Positions 56,102 through 63,125 of a DNA stretch of 64,000 nucleotides are shown here, in pieces. How positions within the stretch are numbered: position 1 is the stretch's first letter; every line of letters begins with the position of its first letter. The stretch is from positions 62,001-126,000 of the IMG/VR virus record IMGVR_UViG_3300024503_000441; one strand, given 5' to 3'. Source of the stretch: a virus. The translations under genes were made by a program, and so were the position numbers. Below the pieces are notes generated by a model. It ran no database searches, was not told the origin of the DNA, and worked only from the letters and a program-made list of their open reading frames with translations.

Positions 56102-56304
56102 TAACTGTTTACAGTTGAGTAAGGACTCAACTCATCCTCTATTAGGTCAGGACCACAGCCGTCCTCATCATCGAGGCTGTTGCTAGCGAGCCAGTCATGG
56201 ACCATGCTCACAGGCACTCCAAGGGTCTCACTGATCATCCTAGGGCTAAGGCCTTCGATAAACAGTTGCTCGATCTCGTAAGCGATCTGATCTAGTCTGC
56301 TCAT
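56101..56304 (-). CDS. Small HTH-like protein, 67 aa
   Basis: The core (IEQLFIEGLSPRMISETLGVPVSMVHDWLAS) is a good helix-turn-helix candidate: G-L-S-x-x-x-I-S-x-x-L-G-V-x-x-x-x-V-x-x-W-L. An acidic tail follows. Paralogue of the 55109 gene. Coupled to both neighbours by overlaps. Confidence 0.7.
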   Translation of the reverse strand: MSRLDQIAYEIEQLFIEGLSPRMISETLGVPVSMVHDWLASNSLDDEDGCGPDLIEDELSPYSTVNS

Positions 56305-56429
56305 CGTGCCATCTCCTGGGAAGTTGTCTTAACCTTATCAACACCATGATCTAGCATACGAGCTACGCCAGAGAATCCGACTTGCCCGAACACTATACCA
56401 GCTACAAAAACCACGACATATTTCAACAT
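56301..56429 (-). CDS. Small one-helix membrane protein, 42 aa
   Basis: AAGGAGCACCAAG precedes the ATG at 56429, and the stop overlaps the next ATG (ATGA). The protein has a hydrophobic start (MLKYVVVFVAGIVFGQVGF) and an amphipathic tail (VARMLDHGVDKVKTTSQEMA). This short type recurs in T4-like phages of aquatic bacteria. It heads the operon; the function is unknown. Confidence 0.75.
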   Translation of the reverse strand: MLKYVVVFVAGIVFGQVGFSGVARMLDHGVDKVKTTSQEMAR

Positions 56430-56461
56430 CTTGGTGCTCCTTTCTGTGTGTCAGTATCTAT

Positions 56462-56490
56462 ATTATACGATCAATCTATCAATCTGTCAA
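56462..56490 (-). promoter_or_regulatory. Perfect sigma70 promoter
   Basis: TTGACA (56485-56490), spacer 17, TATAAT (56462-56467). Drives the three-gene operon 56429-55778. Confidence 0.93.
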
Positions 56491-56531
56491 GACCACTTAC
56501 ACGCATACGTGTAGCAGCGGGGCCTAGGGTA

Positions 56532-56551
56532 CTGTGGCATTTTAGCCACAG
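56532..56551 (-). repeat. Hairpin behind the VWA gene, no T run
   Basis: CTGTGGC / GCCACAG with a 6-base loop, flanked by GGGGC...GCCCC. It sits 18 bases after the 56569 stop and may stabilise the mRNA end. Confidence 0.5.
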
Positions 56552-56568
56552 CCCCTGGCACTCCCAAA

Positions 56569-57771
56569 TCAGGCTACCTCTTTCTCGTAGATCACAGTCT
56601 GGCCAAAGGGTGACTCAGCCTGTGTGTTTCCTTTAACGATAAAGATAGTATCGCAGTAGTCTTCCTCACCCCAACTACCGCAGGGGTAACCGTCCGTAAA
56701 CATGATAAACTTCTTGGGCTGGATGTTCTGCTCACGCATGAACTCCCAGTTGGCTTCGAACATAGTTCCACCACCGCCCTGAGGCTCGTAGTCTACCAAG
56801 TCTTCGACGTTGTCGTGAGTGATAGTCTTGTGGTTATAGATCTCTGTGTCAAAGCACCACAGGTTGATGCTGAAGTCCTCATACTGATCCATGATACCCT
56901 TGATCTCGCTCAAGAATACAGTTGCATCCTCGTGCCCAATACTGCCTGACATATCCATAGAGATAGCGATGTCGATAGTAGTGGCTTCCTTCATGCCTGG
57001 AAGCACCGCACCTGAGTGCATACTCTTGCGGTTAGGGCGGGTGAAGGAGTAGTCGTTGCGGATGATGCTTTGGATCTCTTGACGCACCAACTCACGCCAG
57101 CTGATCTTAGGCTCAGTCATGTCCTTGATCATACGCATGATACCTGCAGGAGTCTTACCTGCACCAGCGGCCGCGGCACTCTGGATCATGGCCTCTTTGA
57201 TCTCGTCTTTGATGCGTTGTGCATCCTCTTTGGAGATGCTAGGGCGACCATCCTTTTGATCTTCCTTGCCGTCCTTGCCGCCGCCATCGCCTTCCTTGAT
57301 GTGCTCGTCGAGAAGGTCACCAAGTTGCTTCAAGAGCTGGTCCATAGGAATCTTCTCTGCCTTGGCATACAGATCATCGTAGATCTCTTCCCAGGCCATA
57401 CCACGATACTTTGGATCGTAGCAGATCTTAACCTCAGTGATCTTCTCGCCGATACGCTCGTCGATAAGGATCTGATTAACAGCGAAGTCCTGTGCGATGT
57501 TAGACAGTTGACGATCGCGGCTACCAACACGACCAAAGTGGTCAAAGATGCAGTGGCAGATCTCATGTGCAAACAGGAACTCTAGTTTCTTGATAGAAAG
57601 TTTCTCGATGAACTTCTTGTTATACATGAAGTCACGACCGTTAGTTGCCGCAGTCGGGCACCAGTCGCTGGCATCGAGCAGACGCATACGAGTAGCCATG
57701 TTGCCGAAGAACGGCTCCTTGAGTAGCAGTCCTACTCGGGCAGTTGTCAGTTTCTCTACGATCGGGTCCAT
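56569..57771 (-). CDS. DUF2201-type metallopeptidase-like and VWA protein
   Basis: 400 residues. The N-terminal domain has a zinc-protease HExxH site, FLFAHEICHCIFDH (69-73, with His78 close by). A Gly/Lys/Asp linker (160-180) follows. The C-terminal VWA-like domain has a MIDAS-like SMDMSGSIG (DxSxS at 273-277), a Thr in GGGGTMF and an Asp in FTDGYP. This pairing is the DUF2201 arrangement of bacterial MoxR-VWA operons. The MoxR partner is the adjacent upstream gene. It probably binds or refolds a target protein with the ATPase; proteolysis is not shown. Confidence 0.88.
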   Translation of the reverse strand: MDPIVEKLTTARVGLLLKEPFFGNMATRMRLLDASDWCPTAATNGRDFMYNKKFIEKLSIKKLEFLFAHEICHCIFDHFGRVGSRDRQLSNIAQDFAVNQILIDERIGEKITEVKICYDPKYRGMAWEEIYDDLYAKAEKIPMDQLLKQLGDLLDEHIKEGDGGGKDGKEDQKDGRPSISKEDAQRIKDEIKEAMIQSAAAAGAGKTPAGIMRMIKDMTEPKISWRELVRQEIQSIIRNDYSFTRPNRKSMHSGAVLPGMKEATTIDIAISMDMSGSIGHEDATVFLSEIKGIMDQYEDFSINLWCFDTEIYNHKTITHDNVEDLVDYEPQGGGGTMFEANWEFMREQNIQPKKFIMFTDGYPCGSWGEEDYCDTIFIVKGNTQAESPFGQTVIYEKEVA

Positions 57772-57797
57772 AACACGCTCCTTCTTAGTATGCTTCT

Positions 57798-57826
57798 ATT
57801 ATATGCTCTGTTTATTTATTTGTCAA
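57798..57826 (-). promoter_or_regulatory. Perfect sigma70 promoter
   Basis: TTGACA (57821-57826), spacer 17, TATAAT (57798-57803). Drives the VWA gene. Confidence 0.92.
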
Positions 57827-57830
57827 CCGA

Positions 57831-57866
57831 AAAAGGTGGGCGGGCGACCCTGAGAAGTCCCCGCCC
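57831..57866 (-). terminator. Intrinsic terminator after the MoxR gene
   Basis: On the minus strand GGGCGGG pairs with CCCGCCC, then ACCTTTTTC. It stands directly before the -35 box of the VWA gene, so the two partner genes are separately transcribed. Confidence 0.82.
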
Positions 57867-57883
57867 TTTGGCGCTGGAGAGGT

Positions 57884-58966
57884 CTAGTTCTCCATGGCGC
57901 TCAAAACATACTTGCCAAAACGCTTATGGAACTCATCGAAGCTCTTCATCTTCGAAGCATCCAAAGGCAAGTCATAGTTGGTGAGCGCGGTCTTAGCACC
58001 CATAACTACCAGCTCAGTAGGGAAGTTATCCATCATGTAGCGGAAGAAGTTATCGGCACCCTCGTCCCAGTTCTTGACCTTCTTGTCTGCACGATCCTTG
58101 AGCTCGTAGCAGAGGCTAACGGTCAAAGAATACATCGCTGACACTTCCTTGATCTGGAGGTCCTTGACCTTGCCGTCGAGGATGTCACCAGCCTTAGGCA
58201 TCTTGCCTGCGATCTTACGGTGAGCCATAAACTTCATGCTAAGGCCGTCACCAATAGCACCTGCGACCAGAGTGTGCAGGGTATCTTGATCAGTGTCATC
58301 GTCCTTGAGCAGATCGCTCACGAACACCCAAGAACGCGGAGTTGCGAAGCTCTTGCTAGGGCTCTTAGGATCGAAGTCGTAGAGGTCCTGCTTGGCAAAG
58401 CCCACATAACCTACCACATCAGGGTGGACTTTGTTGAGCGTAGCCCAGTCTTGGAAGTCATCGAAGTCTACCTTCATCTCCAAGTGGACGAAGCGGTTAG
58501 CCAACGGAGCAGGCATACGGTAGGTAACACCACGGTCACCTTCACGGTTACCAGCGGCGACTACGTCAACGCCTTTGGGCAGGACATAGGTGCCAACACG
58601 GCGATTAAGGATCAACTGATAGGCCGCGGCCTGAACAGCAGGAGGAGCGGAGTTAAGCTCGTCCAAGAAGATCACAGCAGTGGACTCAGGATCCACAGGC
58701 AGTTCTGCGGGCGGTGCCCACACCATCTTGCCTACATCTGCATTGTAATAGGGGATACCCTTGATGTCAGTGGGCTCCCAAAGAGCTAGGCGGACGTCGA
58801 TGACCTCACGGTTGAGCTCATCAGCGATCTGCTTAACGACATCGGACTTACCAATGCCTGGAGGGCCCCACAGGAACACAGGGCGACGCACAGTCAGCGA
58901 CTTGCGGATTGCCTTCTTGGCACCCTTAGGGCCAACTTGGCGAATAGAGATATCTTGCTTTGACAT
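57884..58966 (-). CDS. MoxR-family AAA+ ATPase
   Basis: 360 residues. Walker A WGPPGIGKS (33-41), Walker B VIFLDELNSA, sensor VVAAGNREGD and RLAPLANRFVH-type arginine-finger region (MPAPLANRFVH) match MoxR ATPases. The lid domain with SWVFVSDLL and SMKFMAH follows. MoxR proteins form hexamers that work with VWA proteins to mature or remodel targets. Separate promoters but adjacent genes suggest the same function in this phage. Confidence 0.93.
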   Translation of the reverse strand: MSKQDISIRQVGPKGAKKAIRKSLTVRRPVFLWGPPGIGKSDVVKQIADELNREVIDVRLALWEPTDIKGIPYYNADVGKMVWAPPAELPVDPESTAVIFLDELNSAPPAVQAAAYQLILNRRVGTYVLPKGVDVVAAGNREGDRGVTYRMPAPLANRFVHLEMKVDFDDFQDWATLNKVHPDVVGYVGFAKQDLYDFDPKSPSKSFATPRSWVFVSDLLKDDDTDQDTLHTLVAGAIGDGLSMKFMAHRKIAGKMPKAGDILDGKVKDLQIKEVSAMYSLTVSLCYELKDRADKKVKNWDEGADNFFRYMMDNFPTELVVMGAKTALTNYDLPLDASKMKSFDEFHKRFGKYVLSAMEN

Positions 58967-59013
58967 ACTAGACCTTTCTTTCTCAGGGTTAAAAACGCTC
59001 TCTCAGTATCATT

Positions 59014-59042
59014 ATTGTAGCACCAAGTGAGCTCTTTGTCAA
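59014..59042 (-). promoter_or_regulatory. sigma70 promoter
   Basis: TTGACA (59037-59042), spacer 17, TACAAT (59014-59019). Drives the MoxR gene. Confidence 0.88.
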
Positions 59043-59674
59043 CCAACTATTTTGACGTAGTTCAGTTGTGTTGTATTATCGCCACGGAGTGCCTTGACCT
59101 TGGCCTTGACCCGCACACTGCCCTCAAGGGCTTTGCCGAACCAGAAGTCCACGAAGCTCTCACCCATACGGGCGTTGACGCGATACTTGTCGAAGTTAGG
59201 GTTATACCTTGCGCTGACCACAGTGATCTCCCCGACGATGGTATCACCTACAGCAGCCTTGAGCTGCTCAGAGGCATAGATCTCTCGCTTGAGTTCCGTA
59301 CGGGCCTGATCGCGCACAGCCACGCTGGGTAGGCAGCTGATAACAGCGAACTCGTACATGTTTTTACCTGTGAACTCTTCCATAGCAGCGATCTTCATAG
59401 CCGTGGTTTGGAAATCGTTCATCTTACCTGTGAGCGCCAACAGTGTGTAGGATTTGAAGTGATCCCGGGCGCTGCGGCCAGCAGCATAATCGGCCTCAGT
59501 GATCTGGCTGAAATCGCCCTCGCGGAGCCATTGCTTGACCATAGCTTTGTTGGCTCGTTTATCAACTACGTAGCCTTCGTCAGTGTAACGGCCTTTGTCC
59601 TCTTTGAGGTACTCACCGTTGATGCGTTGGGCAGCGGCTGCGGCACCCCAAACTTGATCTGCTGTAAACTGCAT
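59039..59674 (-). CDS. Conserved early phage protein with OB-like C-terminus, 211 aa
   Basis: An N-terminal helical part (ADQVWGAAAAAQRINGEYLKED, ANKAMVKQWLREGD) leads to a C-terminal region VGDTIVGEITVVSARYNPNFDKYRVNAR, VDFWFGKALEGSVRVKAKVKALRG and QLNYVKIV, which has the alternating strands of an OB fold. Similar proteins occur in other T4-like phages with unknown function. Single-strand or nucleotide binding is a reasonable guess. Located between the two ATPase genes. Confidence 0.7.
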   Translation of the reverse strand: MQFTADQVWGAAAAAQRINGEYLKEDKGRYTDEGYVVDKRANKAMVKQWLREGDFSQITEADYAAGRSARDHFKSYTLLALTGKMNDFQTTAMKIAAMEEFTGKNMYEFAVISCLPSVAVRDQARTELKREIYASEQLKAAVGDTIVGEITVVSARYNPNFDKYRVNARMGESFVDFWFGKALEGSVRVKAKVKALRGDNTTQLNYVKIVG

Positions 59675-59704
59675 AGCTCGCTCCTATGTCCTAACTATGC
59701 CTCT

Positions 59705-59733
59705 ATTATACGGTATTTACTCAGGGCTGTCAA
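59705..59733 (-). promoter_or_regulatory. Perfect sigma70 promoter
   Basis: TTGACA (59728-59733), spacer 17, TATAAT (59705-59710). Drives the 59039 gene. Confidence 0.92.
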
Positions 59734-59735
59734 CC

Positions 59736-59762
59736 AAAAAAACTGTTGTATTTTTGCAACAG
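59736..59762 (-). terminator. Intrinsic terminator, second of tandem pair
   Basis: CTGTTG / CAACAG with an 8-base loop, then seven T on the minus strand. It ends 3 bases before the next -35 box. Confidence 0.82.
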
Positions 59763-59805
59763 GCGGGAGTGCCGGCGAGGTGTGGCTTTTATGCAACACA
59801 GGGCC

Positions 59806-59833
59806 AAAAAGAAAGGGCCCCTAAAGGACCCTT
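59806..59833 (-). terminator. Intrinsic terminator, first of tandem pair
   Basis: AAGGG / CCCTT with inner GG/CC pairing, then TTTCTTTTT on the minus strand, 53 bases behind the 59886 stop. Between the two, 59781-59799 holds a decayed copy of the GTGTGGC-type hairpin. Confidence 0.75.
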
Positions 59834-59885
59834 CCCAAAACCCGCCCCGGGAGCGAATCGGCTTGGATTTTGAACCGATAAGCTC

Positions 59886-60158
59886 TTAGAGCGTAATGCC
59901 TAGAGCCTTAGCCTTGTAGCCAAGAGCAACGATCTCACGGCTTGGCTTGCCCATGACGTATTCGGTAACAGTCACGCCATTACCAGCTGTACGGCTGTTA
60001 GCGTAAACAGCATAACCATGCTGACGAATACGGCTTGCTTCTGCAGCCAGGTTACCCACGCCAAAACGCTTCTCAGCTTGGCTTTGGGTTAGAGCAGCAC
60101 CATTGTAGAGTGCATTGAAAACCTTGTAGGTCTTCGTATCTTTGTTGATGAACTTCAT
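59886..60158 (-). CDS. Conserved winged-helix-like early protein, 90 aa
   Basis: YKVFNALYNGAALTQSQAEKRFGVGNLAAEASRIRQHGYAV has a helix-turn-helix layout with a wing (YANSRTAGNGVTVTEYVMGKP). The pattern is common in T4-like phages of aquatic bacteria. It may bind DNA, as an early regulator. Own promoter and tandem terminators suggest high, insulated expression. Confidence 0.78.
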   Translation of the reverse strand: MKFINKDTKTYKVFNALYNGAALTQSQAEKRFGVGNLAAEASRIRQHGYAVYANSRTAGNGVTVTEYVMGKPSREIVALGYKAKALGITL

Positions 60159-60211
60159 AGTTTGCCTTTTCCTTTAAAGTTAATATAGCTGTAGTTCAAC
60201 AGCGTACCTTT

Positions 60212-60241
60212 ATATTACAACAACCTTACCGCAAAGGTCAA
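60212..60241 (-). promoter_or_regulatory. sigma70-type promoter
   Basis: TTGACC (60236-60241), 18-base spacer, TAATAT (60212-60217). Drives the 59886 gene. Confidence 0.65.
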
Positions 60242-60245
60242 TGGC

Positions 60246-60440
60246 TTATTTTGCCGTTTTAACACGCACCTGGGGCACTGCCATCAAAATAGCAGCGGCC
60301 AACCACGTCCAAAAGGTGAACGGGATCTCATGCGTAGCACCAAACAGCGTGTTCCACGCCCAAATAACGGCCAGTGGACCAATCGCGATAAAGAATATAA
60401 TCAGAGCTAGAAGCCCTACGAGTTTAAACAGAGTGTTCAT
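60246..60440 (-). CDS. Two-helix membrane protein, 64 aa
   Basis: The ATG at 60440 was chosen because AAGGA lies upstream; 60449 is the alternative. FKLVGLLALIIFFIAIGPLAVIWAW and FWTWLAAAILMAVPQV form two membrane segments. Last gene of the operon headed by the AAA+ ATPase. Not recognised. Confidence 0.68.
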   Translation of the reverse strand: MNTLFKLVGLLALIIFFIAIGPLAVIWAWNTLFGATHEIPFTFWTWLAAAILMAVPQVRVKTAK

Positions 60441-60663
60441 GATCTTCATCCTTACACATTATTTTAGCCAGCTCAGCTTCGAGCTCCTTCTTGTTCTGGC
60501 GCTTGCGACGCAGAGCTGTACCACCCATGTAGACCCTTGAGTAGTGCTCTGCGCAGTAGCTCTTGCCTGGCATCACGGCACTCAGGCAAGTGAACAGATC
60601 TGTGTCACGGACTGGGTCCTTGTCGGGCCCAATCCATTGACATGTTTTGGGTGTCCATTCCAT
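60424..60663 (-). CDS. GcrA-like zinc-site protein, 79 aa
   Basis: CQWIGPDKDPVRDTDLFTCLSAVMPGKSYCAEHYSRVYMGGTALRRKRQ resembles the C-terminal CG...pGrSYCaeHhar zinc segment of GcrA regulators, but the N-terminal DNA-binding part is missing. GcrA is a cell-cycle transcription factor of alphaproteobacteria, and small phage versions exist. It could compete for host RNA polymerase sigma70; inferred. Starts 1 base after the ATPase stop. Confidence 0.65.
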   Translation of the reverse strand: MEWTPKTCQWIGPDKDPVRDTDLFTCLSAVMPGKSYCAEHYSRVYMGGTALRRKRQNKKELEAELAKIMCKDEDHEHSV

Positions 60664-60664
60664 G

Positions 60665-61735
60665 TTAACCTCGCTTCATGACAGTGACTTCAGCCATGCT
60701 CTGCCAGTTAGTAGGAAAGCTCTTGCGCAGGTCTGCGACTTTGAGCACCGTACGCAGGCTCAGCTCACGCATCTTGCCGCGATTCTCGATGATGTAGTCT
60801 ACGACTTCATCGCGTTGTACATCCTCGAACTCATAGGTATCCAACATGCCGTCAGTGACGATCTGCTTGATACGAAGCACCTTTTCACGATCTGTATCCA
60901 TTTGGAGATCGATGTAGTGACAGCGTGACTCCAAAGCCGCCAAGTGATCCTGCAGTTTCTTAGAACGCACATTCTCAAACTTGATGTTAGTGATAAAGAT
61001 AGCACCTGCCTTGAACTCAAACTTGTCCGGCACTCCCTCAGAGCGCAGGATACGGCTGTCAGTGTTCCACGAGATAGTACGCTTCTTAGAGCTATCCAGA
61101 GCAGCCTTCAAGATGTTAAGGCTAAGATCATCTAACAGCACAGAGTCGCAGTCATCGAACACGATAACGTTGCCTTTTTCGCTGTAGTGATAGAGCTTGC
61201 TGTACAGACCCACGGCACTCATAGCACCCTTGACGATCTCGTATTTGGGCTTGCGATTGCCCAGGGTATCAAAGAGATCGTCTCGCGACAGTACTTCTTC
61301 GACACCAAAGCTCTTGCCCACACCTGGAGGGCCAGTGACGATCATAGCTCGCACGGTGCCCTCTTTGACTGCTTTGGTCATGTCCTTGAGTACTTGGAAG
61401 CGGCCACGCAGTCGCTCTACGATCTGCTCATCAGTCTCGTGTGCGACTACTTCATCCGAAACCTTGATCTGCTCTAGGCTCTTGTCACCTGCGGGCGTAG
61501 CAGGCACTGCCCCAGAGACTACCACGTAGCTTTGTGCTGATGCACAACGGATGCGGATTGAACGATCTGGAATACCAGCATTCTTTGGGTATACTGAGCC
61601 ACCCGCAACAGTAACATAACCGCCATTGGCGCCTTCTTTGTATTGTTCCACGAGCTCGAAACGGTTACCCGCCATGGACACTTCAGCGCCACGGATCTTA
61701 TAGGTACCTTCGCGCATCTCGATGATTGCTGGCAT
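60665..61735 (-). CDS. AAA+ ATPase, early, 356 aa
   Basis: An N-terminal beta-rich domain of about 90 residues (TYKIRGAEVSMAGNRFELVEQYKEG) is followed by an AAA+ core with Walker A VTGPPGVGKS (133-142), Walker B VIVFDDCDSVLLDD, sensor AIFITNIKFE and an Arg-rich HLAALESRCHYI. It is not MoxR-like in the loops. Similar ATPases occur in T4-like phages without assigned function. It is the second AAA+ protein of the early region; a protein- or DNA-remodelling role is likely. Confidence 0.88.
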   Translation of the reverse strand: MPAIIEMREGTYKIRGAEVSMAGNRFELVEQYKEGANGGYVTVAGGSVYPKNAGIPDRSIRIRCASAQSYVVVSGAVPATPAGDKSLEQIKVSDEVVAHETDEQIVERLRGRFQVLKDMTKAVKEGTVRAMIVTGPPGVGKSFGVEEVLSRDDLFDTLGNRKPKYEIVKGAMSAVGLYSKLYHYSEKGNVIVFDDCDSVLLDDLSLNILKAALDSSKKRTISWNTDSRILRSEGVPDKFEFKAGAIFITNIKFENVRSKKLQDHLAALESRCHYIDLQMDTDREKVLRIKQIVTDGMLDTYEFEDVQRDEVVDYIIENRGKMRELSLRTVLKVADLRKSFPTNWQSMAEVTVMKRG

Positions 61736-61766
61736 AAGTCTTCGCTCCTATGTTGTTTAAAATCGT

Positions 61767-61795
61767 ATTATAACAGGGCCCGAAGGCCCTGTCAA
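61767..61795 (-). promoter_or_regulatory. Perfect sigma70 promoter with hairpin spacer
   Basis: TTGACA (61790-61795), spacer 17, TATAAT (61767-61772). ACAGGGCC-TTCG-GGCCCTGT (61773-61792, minus strand) fills the spacer: a terminator-type stem with a TTCG loop between the two boxes. Confidence 0.92.
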
Positions 61796-61803
61796 CCTAT
61801 TTG

Positions 61804-62157
61804 TTAAATACCCTGGAAAGCATCAAGGGCTTTCTGTGCGTCTGCGTCTAGCATAGCACGATCTTCGGCACTCTGACGCTCGCGCTCTACAGTCTTGCGG
61901 TAGTCTTCCAGCTCTGCCTTTTTGGCTTCCATAGCAGGCCACACTACATCGCTGGGGTTAAGGTAAGGACCCGTGTAGTCCACCTTGTCTTCTTTAAGGG
62001 TAATCTCTCCGGAACGGATGCCTTCAAAGACCATGCCCCACGTGGGTTGCTGAGGACGGCCTGTGGGCCCAAACAGTTCTACTGCTTTAGCCTGCACCTT
62101 TTCACGTGCGATCTCGTTGAGACGACGTACGAAATACTCGCGTTGCGTTGCTTCCAT
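61804..62157 (-). CDS. Hypothetical protein, 117 aa
   Basis: Helical ends (EYFVRRLNEIAREKVQAKAVELFG, WPAMEAKKAELEDYRKTVERERQSAEDRAM) with a central beta-like part (WGMVFEGIRSGEITLKEDKVDYTGPYLN). Not recognised. CAGGAGCGCAAA lies before the ATG. Confidence 0.68.
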   Translation of the reverse strand: MEATQREYFVRRLNEIAREKVQAKAVELFGPTGRPQQPTWGMVFEGIRSGEITLKEDKVDYTGPYLNPSDVVWPAMEAKKAELEDYRKTVERERQSAEDRAMLDADAQKALDAFQGI

Positions 62158-62189
62158 TTTGCGCTCCTGTGTGTGTTAAACAAGTCTGT

Positions 62190-62218
62190 ATTATACAGGG
62201 TTTTGGGTACCCTGTCAA
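62190..62218 (-). promoter_or_regulatory. Perfect sigma70 promoter with hairpin spacer
   Basis: TTGACA (62213-62218), spacer 17, TATAAT (62190-62195). ACAGGGT / ACCCTGT arms occupy the spacer. Confidence 0.92.
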
Positions 62219-62224
62219 CCCCAG

Positions 62225-62250
62225 AAAAAACCCTTAGAGTCCAAAGGGTT
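62225..62250 (-). terminator. Intrinsic terminator after the 62249 gene
   Basis: AACCCTT / AAGGGTT on the minus strand, then TTTTC. It begins in the stop codon and ends just before the next -35 box. Confidence 0.82.
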
Positions 62251-62686
62251 ATGCTGCTTGCCTATCCTCGCAGTACTCGTAGAAGCGACCAATGGGCCCA
62301 TCGAACAACGCAGCATTGGTCTCGCTCATGGTGAGCCCAAACATGTTGCAGCCACGATCGCGGACCTGTACGTGTATGATGTTATCGCGCTCGTAGACGT
62401 GATACTCATAGTCCTGGCCGCAGTCTGCAGCAGTCACGGGGTAGAGATAGAACTGCCCGGGGCCATCTTTGAAGTGTGCGACCAGTTGCGCAGCCAAACA
62501 GCCCATACCGTTGAACACCACACGATCTTCACCACGTAGGCCGTTGACTAGTGTACCCTGTGTGAGGAAACGTGCTAGCTCAGCACCGTGCCCGCTGGGG
62601 TAGCCGTCGTACTGGCGATAGAGATTGATGATGGCACCCTCAGTAATGTCGCCATCGTAGACAAAAGTAAGACAACGTGTACCCAT
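62249..62686 (-). CDS. Conserved early phage protein, 145 aa
   Basis: MGTRCLTFVYDGDITEGAIINLYRQYDGYPSGHGAELARFL is a conserved N-terminal pattern in many phages; RGCNMFGLTMSETNAALFD follows. It has no catalytic motif I can name. AGGAGCGAACT before the ATG and its own promoter and terminator show a self-contained early unit. Confidence 0.8.
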   Translation of the reverse strand: MGTRCLTFVYDGDITEGAIINLYRQYDGYPSGHGAELARFLTQGTLVNGLRGEDRVVFNGMGCLAAQLVAHFKDGPGQFYLYPVTAADCGQDYEYHVYERDNIIHVQVRDRGCNMFGLTMSETNAALFDGPIGRFYEYCEDRQAA

Positions 62687-62712
62687 AGTTCGCTCCTGTG
62701 TGTTAAGTGTGT

Positions 62713-62741
62713 ATTATAGCAGAGGAGCTGCACCTTGTCAA
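62713..62741 (-). promoter_or_regulatory. Perfect sigma70 promoter inside a hairpin
   Basis: TTGACA (62736-62741), spacer 17, TATAAT (62713-62718). AGCAGAGG / CCTCTGCT arms (62719-62726 and 62744-62751) enclose the -35 box, so read-through RNA from the upstream gene can fold over it. Confidence 0.92.
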
Positions 62742-62760
62742 CCCCTCTGCTGCTGTTAGC

Positions 62761-63063
62761 TTATTCCATGCTAGCAAGCTCGTCTTCTTGCATGCCTTGC
62801 TCTGTAAAACGCACTTCGTAGCCTAGTGCTGTGCTAATAGCATCTTCAAACGCTGTGTCTGTGTAAATGTCCCACGTGCTGTTGTGTGTAACATAAATGC
62901 TCTTATAGTCATCTTCTTCTGTTACACTAATCGCAGTCACACGCACTTGTCTGCCTGCTTCACAGCCCCACAAGCCGTCACCAGCTGTAGTAACTGTAAA
63001 GTCGCAGTCGTATTCACGTGTTAACATGCCGTCTTCGTTGTGCTGTGCTGTAAGTGTTAGCAT
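62761..63063 (-). CDS. Hypothetical protein, 100 aa
   Basis: The ATG at 63063 follows AAGGAGCGCGAT. A beta-rich protein (LTLTAQHNEDGMLTREYDCDFTVTTAG, RQVRVTAISVTEEDDYKSIYVTHNSTW). Not recognised. Thr/Asp/Glu-rich. Confidence 0.66.
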   Translation of the reverse strand: MLTLTAQHNEDGMLTREYDCDFTVTTAGDGLWGCEAGRQVRVTAISVTEEDDYKSIYVTHNSTWDIYTDTAFEDAISTALGYEVRFTEQGMQEDELASME

Positions 63064-63090
63064 ATCGCGCTCCTTGTTAAACATGTGTGT

Positions 63091-63118
63091 ATTATACACT
63101 CTCTAGCCAAAATGTCAA
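63091..63118 (-). promoter_or_regulatory. sigma70 promoter
   Basis: TTGACA (63113-63118), spacer 16, TATAAT (63091-63096). Confidence 0.9.
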
Positions 63119-63125
63119 CCGTTTT

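Noticed and set aside
57016-57585. 189-codon plus-strand frame antisense to the VWA gene
   Set aside because: It is the shadow of the well-supported minus-strand gene (metallopeptidase and VWA motifs, promoter, ribosome site); its product has no recognisable domain.
58220-58789. 189-codon plus-strand frame antisense to MoxR
   Set aside because: The MoxR gene has complete AAA+ motifs on the other strand; the antisense product is biased and featureless.
61773-61792. CAGGGCC...GGCCCTG as a simple operator palindrome
   Set aside because: The TTCG loop and terminator-like stem, with similar stems in the next two promoters, favour an RNA hairpin; kept as a finding instead.
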